DNA of 32,848 nt from Patescibacteria group bacterium (GCA_024654485.1 JANLHO010000049.1:1-32848); one strand, 5' to 3'; positions 13,202-20,225 are shown, numbered from the stretch's first letter. Made by a program: numbers and translations. Notes: generated by a model from the letters alone, not told the origin.

Positions 13202-14932
13202 ATGAGACAAGGGCGCGGAAGCAGTGTGGTGCACGAGATAGCGCCGGATGAAATATTCCTTGATTCCTCCAACTTGCCGGGACACGAGTCCAGCCAGTTT
13301 GAAGGGCGCGTCGCGAAGCCGCTTTCGCGGCGCGCGATAGTGGCTGTCGGTCTCGCATTTTTGCTCGTGGCGCTGGTGTTTGCCGGTCGCGCATTCAGTC
13401 TGCAGATAGTACGAGGCTCCCAGCTCGCGGACGCGTCGCGCTTCAATACGCTGAGCCGTACTATAATTTTCTCTTCGCGCGGCGTTATCTACGACAGGAC
13501 CGGTCGCGAGCTCGCGTGGAATGAGCCGCAACAACAGGCGGTTGCGGATGCGATATCAACTACCGATAAAGGAGAAGCAACGTCCCTCTACGCGCTGCGC
13601 CGCTATGCATCCGCTTCGGGTCTTTCGCACGTCTTGGGATTCGTGCAGTATCCGAAGGCGGATTCGCAGGGCAATTGGTGGCGAACCGAATACGCCCCCA
13701 TTTCCGGGGTTGAGCTTGCTTTCAACGATACGCTTGCGGGCGCGAATGGGAGCACTATGGTGGAGCGTGATGCGCACGGAAATGTTGAGAGAGAAGATAT
13801 CGTCGCCCGCCCTAAGAACGGAGAGCCTCTCACGCTCTCCATAGATGCCGACGTGCAAAGCAAGCTGTACGAAGTCCTTTTTGCTCACGCGAGTGAGCAG
13901 GGATTTGACGGCGGCGCGGCCGTCATCATGGATGTGCGGACGGGAGAGATCCTGGCACTCACGAGTTTCCCCGAGTACGACAATCAGGCATTCACCGACG
14001 GCAACGCGTCCGTAGTGCGGGCCGAGACATCCGACGCCTCCACTCCGCTTCTGGACCGTGCCGTCTCGGGTCTCTACACTCCCGGCTCTATCGTGAAGCC
14101 CATCTTTGCCGCAGCCGCGCTGAACGAGGGGATAATCTCGCCCGATAAAGACATTGTCTCTACCGGAGCGATAAGCATTCCCAATCCGTATGATCCGGAC
14201 AACCCGACCCTCTTTCGCGACTGGACGGTGCACGGCCCCGTCAATATGCGCGAGGCAATCGCGGTGTCCAGCGACGAATACTTTTACACCATAGGCGGCG
14301 GATACGAAGGCCAGCAGGGCTTGGGCATCGCGCGTCTGGATGAGTATGCGAAGCTATTCGGACTCGGAGAGCACACCGGTATAGAACTTTCTGGCGAGCA
14401 GTCAGGCGTTATACCCACGCCGGAGTGGAAAGCTATCACTTTTGGCGAGGACGATCCGTGGCGCATAGGAAATACGTACCATACCGCCATCGGCCAGTAC
14501 GGCTTTCAGATAACGCCGATACAGGCCGCCGTTTTTGCTGCCGCGATAGGGAATGGCGGAAAGCTGCTCAAGCCGCAGCTTGTGGCTTCCTCAACGCCGC
14601 AATTCAGGGATGTCGGCGTGCCCGACAAGTATCTACAGGTAGCGCGCGAGGGAATGCGTCTTGCCGTCACATCGGACCGCACCGATGCCACCGTAAAGTT
14701 CTTCAATATGTCGGGCATAGAGCTGGCGGCGAAAACAGGTACGGCGCAGCTGGGCCTGCACAACGAATGGATGAACTCGTGGTCTATCGGGTTCTGGCCC
14801 GCGAGTGATCCGAAGTACGCATACGCTGTGGTTCTGGAGCACGCGCCCGCAGGCACGCTCTCCGGAGCCGCGCCCGGAATGCTGCCTTTTTTCCGCTGGC
14901 TAATAGCCGCTCACCCTGAGTACGTAAAGTAG
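13202..14932 (+). CDS. mrdA: Penicillin-binding protein 2 (peptidoglycan transpeptidase)
   Basis: Class B PBP of 576 residues, anchored by one N-terminal helix (about 45-67) and working outside the cell to cross-link peptidoglycan during elongation. Active-site motifs: SIVK (296-299, catalytic Ser296) in YTPGSIVKP, SSD (356-358) in place of SxN, and KTGTA (511-515). A PBP dimerisation-type region lies before about residue 210. The N-terminal cytoplasmic tail of about 40 polar residues is longer than usual. The start at 13202 is supported by the TATAGT box; a longer frame from 13106 overlaps the mreD-like gene. rodA, the usual partner, is not in this window. Confidence 0.93.
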   Translation: MRQGRGSSVVHEIAPDEIFLDSSNLPGHESSQFEGRVAKPLSRRAIVAVGLAFLLVALVFAGRAFSLQIVRGSQLADASRFNTLSRTIIFSSRGVIYDRTGRELAWNEPQQQAVADAISTTDKGEATSLYALRRYASASGLSHVLGFVQYPKADSQGNWWRTEYAPISGVELAFNDTLAGANGSTMVERDAHGNVEREDIVARPKNGEPLTLSIDADVQSKLYEVLFAHASEQGFDGGAAVIMDVRTGEILALTSFPEYDNQAFTDGNASVVRAETSDASTPLLDRAVSGLYTPGSIVKPIFAAAALNEGIISPDKDIVSTGAISIPNPYDPDNPTLFRDWTVHGPVNMREAIAVSSDEYFYTIGGGYEGQQGLGIARLDEYAKLFGLGEHTGIELSGEQSGVIPTPEWKAITFGEDDPWRIGNTYHTAIGQYGFQITPIQAAVFAAAIGNGGKLLKPQLVASSTPQFRDVGVPDKYLQVAREGMRLAVTSDRTDATVKFFNMSGIELAAKTGTAQLGLHNEWMNSWSIGFWPASDPKYAYAVVLEHAPAGTLSGAAPGMLPFFRWLIAAHPEYVK

Positions 14933-14981
14933 TGCGACATGCGCACACAGGACGGCGCTTTTGCATTTTCCGGATATCCTG

Positions 14982-14987
14982 TACAAT
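14982..14987 (+). promoter_or_regulatory. -10 box TACAAT of greA
   Basis: TACAAT lies 17 bases before the ATG at 15005, predicting a leader of about ten bases. A TTGCAT at 14961-14966 could be a weak -35. Confidence 0.4.
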
Positions 14988-15004
14988 GCTGCGACTCTTT
15001 CAAT

Positions 15005-15472
15005 ATGAATGATGACACCAACTATCTGAGCAAGGAGAAATTTGACGAGCTGACCGCCGAGCTTGAGCATTTGAAGACCGTGCGTCGCCGCGAGATAGCC
15101 GAGCAGCTTGAGTACGCGCGCAGTCTTGGCGACCTCTCGGAGAATGCCGAATACGAGGAGGCTCGCAACCTGCAGGCGGCCACGGAAGACCGCATCCGCA
15201 ACATAGAGACTGAGCTCTCTCGCGCCCGAATCATAGAACACTCAAAAGGCAACACGGTAAGCCTCGGCTCTACAGTCACGATACAAAAGCAGGGCGAAAA
15301 GGAAGATCTCACATACGAGATAGTCGGCAGCGCGGAGGCCAACATGCAGGAGCACAAAATATCCCATCTCTCACCGCTCGGGAGCGCTCTCATGGAGAAG
15401 AAAAAAGGGGAAACATTCACTTTTGAAACCCCAAAAGGCGCGCAGAAATACAAAGTCGTGAACATCAGGTAA
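15005..15472 (+). CDS. greA: Transcription elongation factor GreA
   Basis: 155 residues. It rescues backtracked RNA polymerase by stimulating transcript cleavage. The N-terminal coiled coil carries the family core ELEHLKTVRRREIAEQLEYA and GDLSENAEYEEARN, whose acidic residues (D and E around SENAEY) reach the polymerase active site. The C-terminal FKBP-like domain runs from about residue 85 (GSTVTIQKQGEKEDLTYEIVGS) to the end. The start at 15005 gives the usual family length; the frame is open further upstream but without family similarity. Confidence 0.95.
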   Translation: MNDDTNYLSKEKFDELTAELEHLKTVRRREIAEQLEYARSLGDLSENAEYEEARNLQAATEDRIRNIETELSRARIIEHSKGNTVSLGSTVTIQKQGEKEDLTYEIVGSAEANMQEHKISHLSPLGSALMEKKKGETFTFETPKGAQKYKVVNIR

Positions 15473-15486
15473 ACGAAGACCAGAGA

Positions 15487-15532
15487 GCAGTGAACAGAGA
15501 AAGGCCGCGCGTTTTCTGTCCACTGTCCACTG
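15487..15532. repeat. CAGTGAACAG/CACTGTCC imperfect inverted repeat
   Basis: Left arm around 15487-15502 and right arm 15512-15532 pair imperfectly. The words CAGTGAAC and CACTGTCCACTG belong to the same family as the repeats before hpf and rseP. The right arm runs into the TTGACT -35 of glpX. Confidence 0.5.
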
Positions 15533-15561
15533 TTGACTGAACGCTCCCTTGCGCGTAGTGT
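15533..15561 (+). promoter_or_regulatory. Promoter of glpX
   Basis: TTGACT (15533-15538) and TAGTGT (15556-15561) are 17 bases apart; the ATG follows 10 bases later. The -35 lies at the edge of the CACTG-type repeat. Confidence 0.5.
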
Positions 15562-15571
15562 GATTTCAATC

Positions 15572-16537
15572 ATGTCCGAACCAGCCTCATCCGAATCCGT
15601 GAATCTGGCGCTGGAGTTCGTAAGAGTGACTGAGGTCGCCGCGATAGCCGCCGCCAAGTGGGTCGGCCGCGGGGACGGCAAAGCGGCCGACAAAGCCGCC
15701 GTGGACGCAATGCGTACGCAGTTCAACACGATAGATTTTCACGGTACCATCGTCATAGGAGAGGGCGCGAAAGACGAATCCCACGAACTCTACGTGGGCG
15801 AGGAACTTGGGCAGGGCAAGGGCCCCGCATTTGATATCGCGGTAGACCCTCTTGAATGCACCGACTCGGTCGCGAACGGGAAGCCGAACGCGCTTGCGGT
15901 CATAGCGACGGGCCCCAAGGGCAGCCTTTACCGTGCGGCCGATTCGTACATGGATAAGATAGCGGTGGGGCCGGAAGCGGCCGGCGTCGTAGACCTTGAT
16001 GCGTCCGTCACGGACAACGTCAAGAAAACCGCCAATGCGCTCGGAAAAGAAGTTTCCGAGCTTGTGGTATCCATATTGGATCGCGATAGGCACGAAGGGC
16101 TGATACGAGAGGCGCGCGCCGCAGGCGCGCGCGTGCGACTATTCTCGGACGGCGATGTAGCCATGGCGCTCGGAACCTGCCTTGAGGACACGAGCGTAGA
16201 CATGCTCTTGGGCACGGGCGGTAGCGCCGAGGCGGTACTCGCGGCCGCAGGCATACGCGTCTTGGGCGGGGAGATACTGTGCCGGTGGAATCCCAAGGAC
16301 GAAAAACACGTTAAGCGCCTGAACGAGGCAGGGGTAACGGATTTCTCGCCGGTGTTTACCGCGCGCGACCTTGCCGCAGGCGACGACATAACCTTCACGG
16401 CGACAGGCGTTCTCACCGGACCCCTCGCGAGGGGCGTGCTATTCGCTGCGGACCACATCATGACGCATTCCGTCGTGATGTCGCTGGAGGGGAGGTCGGT
16501 TAGGTTTATTGAGACCAAGCACATGCCCGCACACTAA
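15572..16537 (+). CDS. glpX: Class II fructose-1,6-bisphosphatase (GlpX)
   Basis: 321 residues. Hydrolyses fructose 1,6-bisphosphate in gluconeogenesis. Conserved elements: AAAKWVGRGDGKAAD (about 26-40), VIGEGAKDE (61-69), the metal-binding AVDPLECTDSVANG (90-103) and LLGTGGSAEAVLAAAGIRVLGGE (about 212-234). The motif usually reads DPxxGT; here it is DPLECT, with Cys at the Gly position. The start at 15572 (MSEPASSESV) fits the family; an upstream TTG at 15533 falls on the -35 box. The aldolase 150 bases downstream makes a gluconeogenic pair. An inverted repeat overlaps the stop codon. Confidence 0.94.
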   Translation: MSEPASSESVNLALEFVRVTEVAAIAAAKWVGRGDGKAADKAAVDAMRTQFNTIDFHGTIVIGEGAKDESHELYVGEELGQGKGPAFDIAVDPLECTDSVANGKPNALAVIATGPKGSLYRAADSYMDKIAVGPEAAGVVDLDASVTDNVKKTANALGKEVSELVVSILDRDRHEGLIREARAAGARVRLFSDGDVAMALGTCLEDTSVDMLLGTGGSAEAVLAAAGIRVLGGEILCRWNPKDEKHVKRLNEAGVTDFSPVFTARDLAAGDDITFTATGVLTGPLARGVLFAADHIMTHSVVMSLEGRSVRFIETKHMPAH

Positions 16538-16655
16538 TTTTGCCGATGCCTCTTATGGACGAAACCGCTTACATGCAGATTACCAACGGAGCCACACGTT
16601 CCGCGTTCGCAACATTTTGCTACGGCGCGGAATGTCGGCAAATTTAGCGTGCGGG
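16526..16655. repeat. 21-base inverted repeat overlapping the glpX stop
   Basis: 16526-16546 and 16635-16655 are inverted copies matching at 19 of 21 positions. They enclose 88 bases with a smaller TTCCGCG/CGCGGAA stem. The left arm holds the glpX stop codon; the arm word CCCGCACACTA is shared with the element after hpf. Confidence 0.55.
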
Positions 16656-16688
16656 TGTGCAATAATTATCAGATAGCATAATCATATT

Positions 16689-17717
16689 ATGGATATAAAA
16701 ACACTGAAGAAGACGGCCGGCCAAATGGTCGCCAAGGGGAAGGGTATAATAGCGGCCGACGAGAGCGCAGGGACATGCCAGAAGAGATTTGATTCGGTGG
16801 GGGTGCCGTGCACGGAGGACAACCGTCGCGCCTATCGGGAGACCATAATCGCCGCGCCGGGACTTGAGGAGTATGTGAGCGGCATAATTCTATTTGATGA
16901 GACCATCCGACAGGAAACAACCGACGGCGAACGTTTCTCCGACGTGCTAGCAAAGAAGGGCATACTGCCGGGCATCAAGGTGGACATGGGCGCGAAGGAG
17001 CTTGCGCTTCACGCCGGTGAAAAGGTTACGGAAGGACTGGACGGCCTTCGCGAACGCCTCGCGGAGTACAAGACATTTGGCACGATGTTTGCCAAGTGGC
17101 GCGCCGTCATCACGATAGGAGAGGGTATACCCTCCGATGCCTGTATCCACGCCAACGCGCACGCAATGGCTCGCTACGCCGCGCTTTGTCAGGAGGCCGA
17201 TATCGTACCCATAGTGGAGCCGGAAGTTTTGATAGAAGGCGACCACACGATAGAGCAATGCTATGAGGCCAGCGTCGCCGCGCTCAAAAAGACATTTGAA
17301 GAGCTCGCAGGTCAGGATGTCGCTCTGGAAGGCACTATCCTGAAAGCGAGCATGGTCATAGCCGGCAAGAAGGCCGCGAAGCAATCAAGCGTGGAGGAGG
17401 TCGCGAGCGAGACGCTGCGCTGCCTCAAAGAGAGCCTGCCCTCCGCGCTCGCGGGGGTAGTCTTCCTCTCCGGCGGACAGAGCGACGAGCAAGCCACCGC
17501 GCACCTGAGCGCGATGAATGCCGGAGGCAAGCATCCGTGGCCGCTTTCTTTCTCTTACGCTCGCGCGATACAAAGCCCCGTCCTGAAGATTTGGGCCGAG
17601 AATCCCAACGCCAATGTGGAAAAGGCGCGCGAAGCTCTCCTCTTCCGTTCGCGCATGAACTCGCTCGCGACCATGGGCAAATACTCGGAAGAGATGGAAA
17701 AAGAAAGGCCGTACTAA
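16689..17717 (+). CDS. Class I fructose-bisphosphate aldolase
   Basis: 342 residues. Schiff-base aldolase joining or splitting triose phosphates in glycolysis/gluconeogenesis. Family landmarks: GKGIIAADESAGTCQKRF (18-35), TEDNRRAYRE, the catalytic-region KWRAVITIGEG, the acidic VPIVEPEVL, the Schiff-base lysine in EGTILKASMVIAG (about Lys219), and FLSGGQSDEQATAHLSAMN with FSYARAIQSPVLKIW for phosphate binding. It resembles the eukaryote-type class I enzyme rather than the zinc class II one. The ATG at 16689 follows CATAAT by 6 bases, so it is probably transcribed alone or nearly leaderless. The sigma-like gene starts 35 bases later. Confidence 0.95.
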   Translation: MDIKTLKKTAGQMVAKGKGIIAADESAGTCQKRFDSVGVPCTEDNRRAYRETIIAAPGLEEYVSGIILFDETIRQETTDGERFSDVLAKKGILPGIKVDMGAKELALHAGEKVTEGLDGLRERLAEYKTFGTMFAKWRAVITIGEGIPSDACIHANAHAMARYAALCQEADIVPIVEPEVLIEGDHTIEQCYEASVAALKKTFEELAGQDVALEGTILKASMVIAGKKAAKQSSVEEVASETLRCLKESLPSALAGVVFLSGGQSDEQATAHLSAMNAGGKHPWPLSFSYARAIQSPVLKIWAENPNANVEKAREALLFRSRMNSLATMGKYSEEMEKERPY

Positions 17718-17752
17718 ACCGCGCAGCAAGTTGCAAAGTTTGGCCTGACCAT

Positions 17753-18814
17753 ATGAGCGAAAAACTAAAACCATCTCAAGTAGCAGCCAGACGCGGTCAG
17801 GAGCAATTACGCACAGTCGGGGAATTCACACCTCCTCCGGGGTGGTTTGCAGATGATTTCACGCAGTACGCTCGCGAAGATTCCGCAGAATATGGAAATC
17901 TTTTTCGCGGTGCTCTCTCACTTTATAAGAATGCGGAACAAGCTCGTGAAGCTGTTCAGAATACCCTCGCAAGGGCATGGGAATCCCATGGGCAATTCAA
18001 GCAAGGCTCCCACATGGCAGCCTGGCTATATACAATCCTACGCAACAACTTCCTAGACGAGAAAAGACGCGAGAAGACCGCCGCTTTATACAACACGCTG
18101 GAGAATAATCTTATGGGGGAGCATGGCGCGCTAGAATCTACGCCCGAGGAAGCAGTGTACGCAAAACAGATAGCAGAGCAAATTGACAAGTTGCCGCCCG
18201 ACATGAGAGCTGCTGTTCTTGCAGTGCATCGTTCGGGCTCATTTAAAGATGCCGCCAAAGAGACAGGGATGTCGCCGGAAAGAATCCGCGAGCTGCTTGA
18301 AATAACGAAGGGCATCATAACGAGTCGGGATGGTGAGGGCGATAGAATAGAAATCCAGCGCCCACCAGATAAGAAAAAGTTTGAAGATTTCATGTCAAGA
18401 CAGGACATTGAAAGATACCTTCCGCGCCTTCAGCAAAAATCAAGAGATGCATACACAAAAGTAGTGTTGGAGGGTAAGACATATAGTAATGCGACGAAAG
18501 AGCTTGGAATTTCCGAAGGCACTCTCAAATCACGTCTCTTTCGCGCCAGACAAAAATTATCGGAGTTAACGGGCGTGCTTATTGACGCTGTAACAAAAGA
18601 AAGCAGCTTACGCTCGTGGTACGAAGCTCGTCCCGAGTCATTTCGCAATGCTATAAAAAGATCAGGCCTGTCGCCTCGCCAGACTGATGTAATAAATCTT
18701 ATTATGGAAGGAAATGGCTCTGCTGAAATAGCAGACAAGCTAGGCGTAAAACTATTATCTGCGCGATCATATATTCAGCACGTGTACGACAAAATCTCCC
18801 CCCATCTTGAGTGA
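17753..18814 (+). CDS. Sigma-70/ECF-like factor with two sigma-4-like and a LuxR-like HTH
   Basis: 353 residues in an uncommon arrangement. Residues about 45-108 resemble ECF sigma region 2 (AEQAREAVQNTLARAWESHG, then MAAWLYTILRNNFLDEKRRE), the core-polymerase and -10 binding part. Two sigma-4-like helix-turn-helix regions follow: about 137-188 (IDKLPPDMRAAVLAVHRSGS, FKDAAKETGMSPERIRELL) and about 218-272 (YSNATKELGISEGTLKSRLF, RARQKL), the second closer to the family. The C terminus (about 304-350: LSPRQTDVINLIMEGNGSAE, IADKLGV, YIQHVYDKI) looks like a LuxR/GerE helix-turn-helix. No anti-sigma gene is adjacent. Base and codon use is visibly more AT-rich than the neighbours, suggesting transfer. 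Start chosen at 17753, just after the aldolase. Confidence 0.75.
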   Translation: MSEKLKPSQVAARRGQEQLRTVGEFTPPPGWFADDFTQYAREDSAEYGNLFRGALSLYKNAEQAREAVQNTLARAWESHGQFKQGSHMAAWLYTILRNNFLDEKRREKTAALYNTLENNLMGEHGALESTPEEAVYAKQIAEQIDKLPPDMRAAVLAVHRSGSFKDAAKETGMSPERIRELLEITKGIITSRDGEGDRIEIQRPPDKKKFEDFMSRQDIERYLPRLQQKSRDAYTKVVLEGKTYSNATKELGISEGTLKSRLFRARQKLSELTGVLIDAVTKESSLRSWYEARPESFRNAIKRSGLSPRQTDVINLIMEGNGSAEIADKLGVKLLSARSYIQHVYDKISPHLE

Positions 18815-18840
18815 TTTCACAAAAAGATCCGCTATCGCGG

Positions 18841-18911
18841 TGGACTTACCGGGAATCGAACCCGGGACTCGGCAATGCGAATGCCGCGTAATGCCACTTT
18901 ACTATAAGCCC
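18841..18911 (-). tRNA. tRNA-Ala(CGC)
   Basis: 71-base cloverleaf on the minus strand: acceptor GGGCTTA/TAAGTCC, D stem GTAA/TTAC, anticodon stem CGGCA/TGCCG with loop TTCGCAT (anticodon CGC, codon GCG), T stem CCGGG/CCCGG. Acceptor pair 3-70 is G-U, the alanine identity signal, which supports the reading. A73 is followed by CCG, so CCA is not encoded. Confidence 0.9.
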
Positions 18912-18986
18912 TAGTGAGGAACGAAAATGGAAGCTTGCTTTCATTTTCTCCGAACGACGGGTTTATATCGTGAGATATAAGCCCGT
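18912..18986 (-). repeat. tRNA leader unit with acceptor-mimic hairpin (tRNA-Ala copy)
   Basis: Reading on the minus strand: a 13-bp hairpin (18986-18974 with 18969-18957, one mismatch) whose 5' arm contains GGGCTTATA, the first nine bases of the tRNA it precedes. Then 45 bases (18956-18912) ending exactly at the tRNA's first base. The 45 bases match 20110-20154, before tRNA-Pro(GGG), at 44 positions. Confidence 0.75.
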
Positions 18987-18993
18987 GCGCAGA

Positions 18994-19002
18994 AATATAC
19001 CA
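18994..19002 (-). promoter_or_regulatory. Extended -10 TGGTATATT upstream of tRNA-Ala(CGC)
   Basis: On the minus strand TGGTATATT lies 7 bases before the leader hairpin, so the primary transcript would begin with the hairpin, then the 45-base spacer and the tRNA. Confidence 0.5.
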
Positions 19003-19018
19003 GATACGGGAGCCGCGC

Positions 19019-19489
19019 TCAATTGATGAGCCAGATGTGGAGATTGAGATAGCCGGCAAATAGTATCCATGCGAGGTACGGCATTAGGAGATAGGCGGCG
19101 CGACGGTCTACCTCAAACGCGCCGATGATGAGCGAGAGTATTATGAATGCGAGGAAGAGGATGGCTATGAATGCGATAAATACCGCGTGAAGCGAGAAGA
19201 AGAAAAGCGTCCACGCCGCGTTGAAAAGGAGCTGGACGAAGTAGAAGCGCACCCAGCCCTCCACATGCGGCTCAAACGGCCTGTGATTCCATACGATAGA
19301 AAGGGCCATCGCCATGAGCGCATAGAGGATTAGCCACACCAGAGAAAATGCGGCATCCGGCGGCGTAAGCGAGGGCTTCACGAGCTGCGAGTACCATGAG
19401 CCGGCCTGCGTGTCTATGAGGAGATAGCCGATGAACCCTGCAGTATATGTGGCGACAAACGCTACTGCAGTCCGCGTCGTCGCCTTCAT
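19019..19489 (-). CDS. tspO: TspO/MBR family membrane protein
   Basis: 156 residues with five hydrophobic helices, the TspO fold, which binds porphyrins and other hydrophobic ligands in the membrane. Signature parts: WYSQLVKPSLTPPDAAFSLVW (about 32-52), LILYALMAMAL, the FYFVQLLFNAAWTLFFF segment, and the end YLLMPYLAWILFAGYLNLHIW. All main family positions (W, P, N, PYLAW, LN) are visible. The ATG at 19489 has a TATGCT box 6 bases upstream on this strand. It stands alone between tRNA genes. Confidence 0.92.
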   Translation of the reverse strand: MKATTRTAVAFVATYTAGFIGYLLIDTQAGSWYSQLVKPSLTPPDAAFSLVWLILYALMAMALSIVWNHRPFEPHVEGWVRFYFVQLLFNAAWTLFFFSLHAVFIAFIAILFLAFIILSLIIGAFEVDRRAAYLLMPYLAWILFAGYLNLHIWLIN

Positions 19490-19495
19490 GTCTTA

Positions 19496-19501
19496 AGCAT
19501 A
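19496..19501 (-). promoter_or_regulatory. -10 box TATGCT of tspO
   Basis: On the minus strand TATGCT lies 6 bases before the ATG, the same spacing as at other leaderless-looking genes here. Confidence 0.45.
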
Positions 19502-19582
19502 TTTCACCGGAGAGGCAAAAATCGCGTTATCCACAGATGCCAAATCGGCGCATAGCGGCTTCCCAGCACGCGATAAATAGAT

Positions 19583-19588
19583 TATCCT
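19583..19588 (+). promoter_or_regulatory. -10 box TATCCT of tRNA-Val
   Basis: TATCCT ends 8 bases before the tRNA; the tRNA-Arg at 21323 has the same box at the same distance. Confidence 0.5.
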
Positions 19589-19596
19589 GCTCGGAC

Positions 19597-19670
19597 GCAC
19601 CCTTAGCTCAGTTGGTTAGAGCGTTCGATTCACATTCGAAAGGTCTCAGGTTCAAATCCTGAAGGGTGCA
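19597..19670 (+). tRNA. tRNA-Val(CAC)
   Basis: 74-base cloverleaf: acceptor GCACCCT/AGGGTGC, D stem GCTC/GAGC, anticodon stem TTCGA/TCGAA with loop TTCACAT (anticodon CAC), T stem TCAGG/CCTGA. No encoded CCA. A GC-rich CCG-TTTT-CGG hairpin follows. Confidence 0.95.
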
Positions 19671-19752
19671 CCCGCCTTCGCCGTTTTCGGCGGAGTGCGG
19701 CGCGAGTCCACCATTTGGCCGGTAGTGCGCACGCCGGTTTCGGAGGCTCTGT

Positions 19753-20027
19753 CGGGCTGTAGTATACCTCGGTAGCACAACGCTTCGCGTTGGCTACGGG
19801 GCAAGCCGGTAGTACTTTACAAGACGTGGCGTGAGTGGGGGGTTCTTTTGCCGGGGTGTAGTATACCGGTAGTACGCACGCTTCGGGTGCGTGTAGACCG
19901 GGTTCGATTCCCGGCACCCCGACAAAAGAACCCCGCTATCGTGCGTACAGTCTTCAGTAGTACAGAGGGTTCGACCTGTGCTCCGTAGGCAAACGAAGTT
20001 TGTCCTTCGGGGTTCCCGGCAGCCCGA
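19753..20027 (+). pseudogene. tRNA-Pro copy broken by hairpin inserts, with another tRNA inside
   Basis: Pieces of a tRNA-Pro with acceptor CGGGCTG/CAGCCCG occur in order: 19753-19768 (to the D loop), 19808-19815 (rest of the D arm), 19967-19974 (GGGTTCGA, T arm) and 20013-20027 (T arm, acceptor, A73). They are separated by a 39-base hairpin in the D loop, a stretch containing the whole tRNA-Pro(CGG) where the anticodon arm should be, and a 38-base hairpin in the T loop. The pieces match the intact tRNA-Pro(GGG) at 20155. Outside the acceptor, GAGGCTCTGT and ACAGAGCCTC extend the stem by ten pairs (19743-19759 with 20020-20036). Confidence 0.7.
19852..19922 (+). tRNA. tRNA-Pro(CGG)
   Basis: 71-base cloverleaf: acceptor CGGGGTG/CACCCCG with the C1-G72 pair typical of bacterial tRNA-Pro, D stem GTAT/GTAC, anticodon stem CACGC/GCGTG with loop TTCGGGT (anticodon CGG, G37), T stem CCGGG/CCCGG. 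The flanks GGGGTTCTTTTG and CAAAAGAACCCC are complementary and lengthen the acceptor stem by 12 pairs. It lies inside a broken tRNA-Pro copy. CCA is not encoded. Confidence 0.92.
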
Positions 20028-20063
20028 CAGAGCCTCTGAGAAAGTATTTATGCGGTGCAGAAT

Positions 20064-20154
20064 CATTTTCGTTCCTCACTACGGGCTGTAAGCAAGCTTT
20101 CAGCCCGGGCGTTCGGAGAAAATGAAAGCAAGCTTCCATTTTCGCTCCTCACTA
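20064..20154 (+). repeat. tRNA leader unit with acceptor-mimic hairpin (tRNA-Pro copy)
   Basis: A hairpin CGGGCTG (20082-20088)/CAGCCCG (20101-20107) repeats the tRNA-Pro 5' end CGGGCTGTA. It is followed by the 45-base leader 20110-20154, which ends at the tRNA. A 27-base direct repeat (20064-20090 and 20137-20163, one mismatch) covers part of the leader plus the first nine tRNA bases. Confidence 0.75.
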
Positions 20155-20225
20155 CGGGCTGTAGTATACCGGTAGTACGCACGCATGGGGTGCGTGTAGA
20201 CCGGGTTCGATTCCCGGCAGCCCGA
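20155..20225 (+). tRNA. tRNA-Pro(GGG)
   Basis: 71-base cloverleaf: acceptor CGGGCTG/CAGCCCG, D stem GTAT/GTAC, anticodon stem CACGC/GCGTG with loop ATGGGGT (anticodon GGG), T stem CCGGG/CCCGG, A73, no CCA. Its body is almost the same as tRNA-Pro(CGG), so the two share a recent ancestor. Confidence 0.93.

Noticed and set aside
20082-20107. A further tRNA at CGGGCTG...CAGCCCG
   Set aside because: Only an acceptor-like stem with a tiny loop is present; there are no D, anticodon or T arms.
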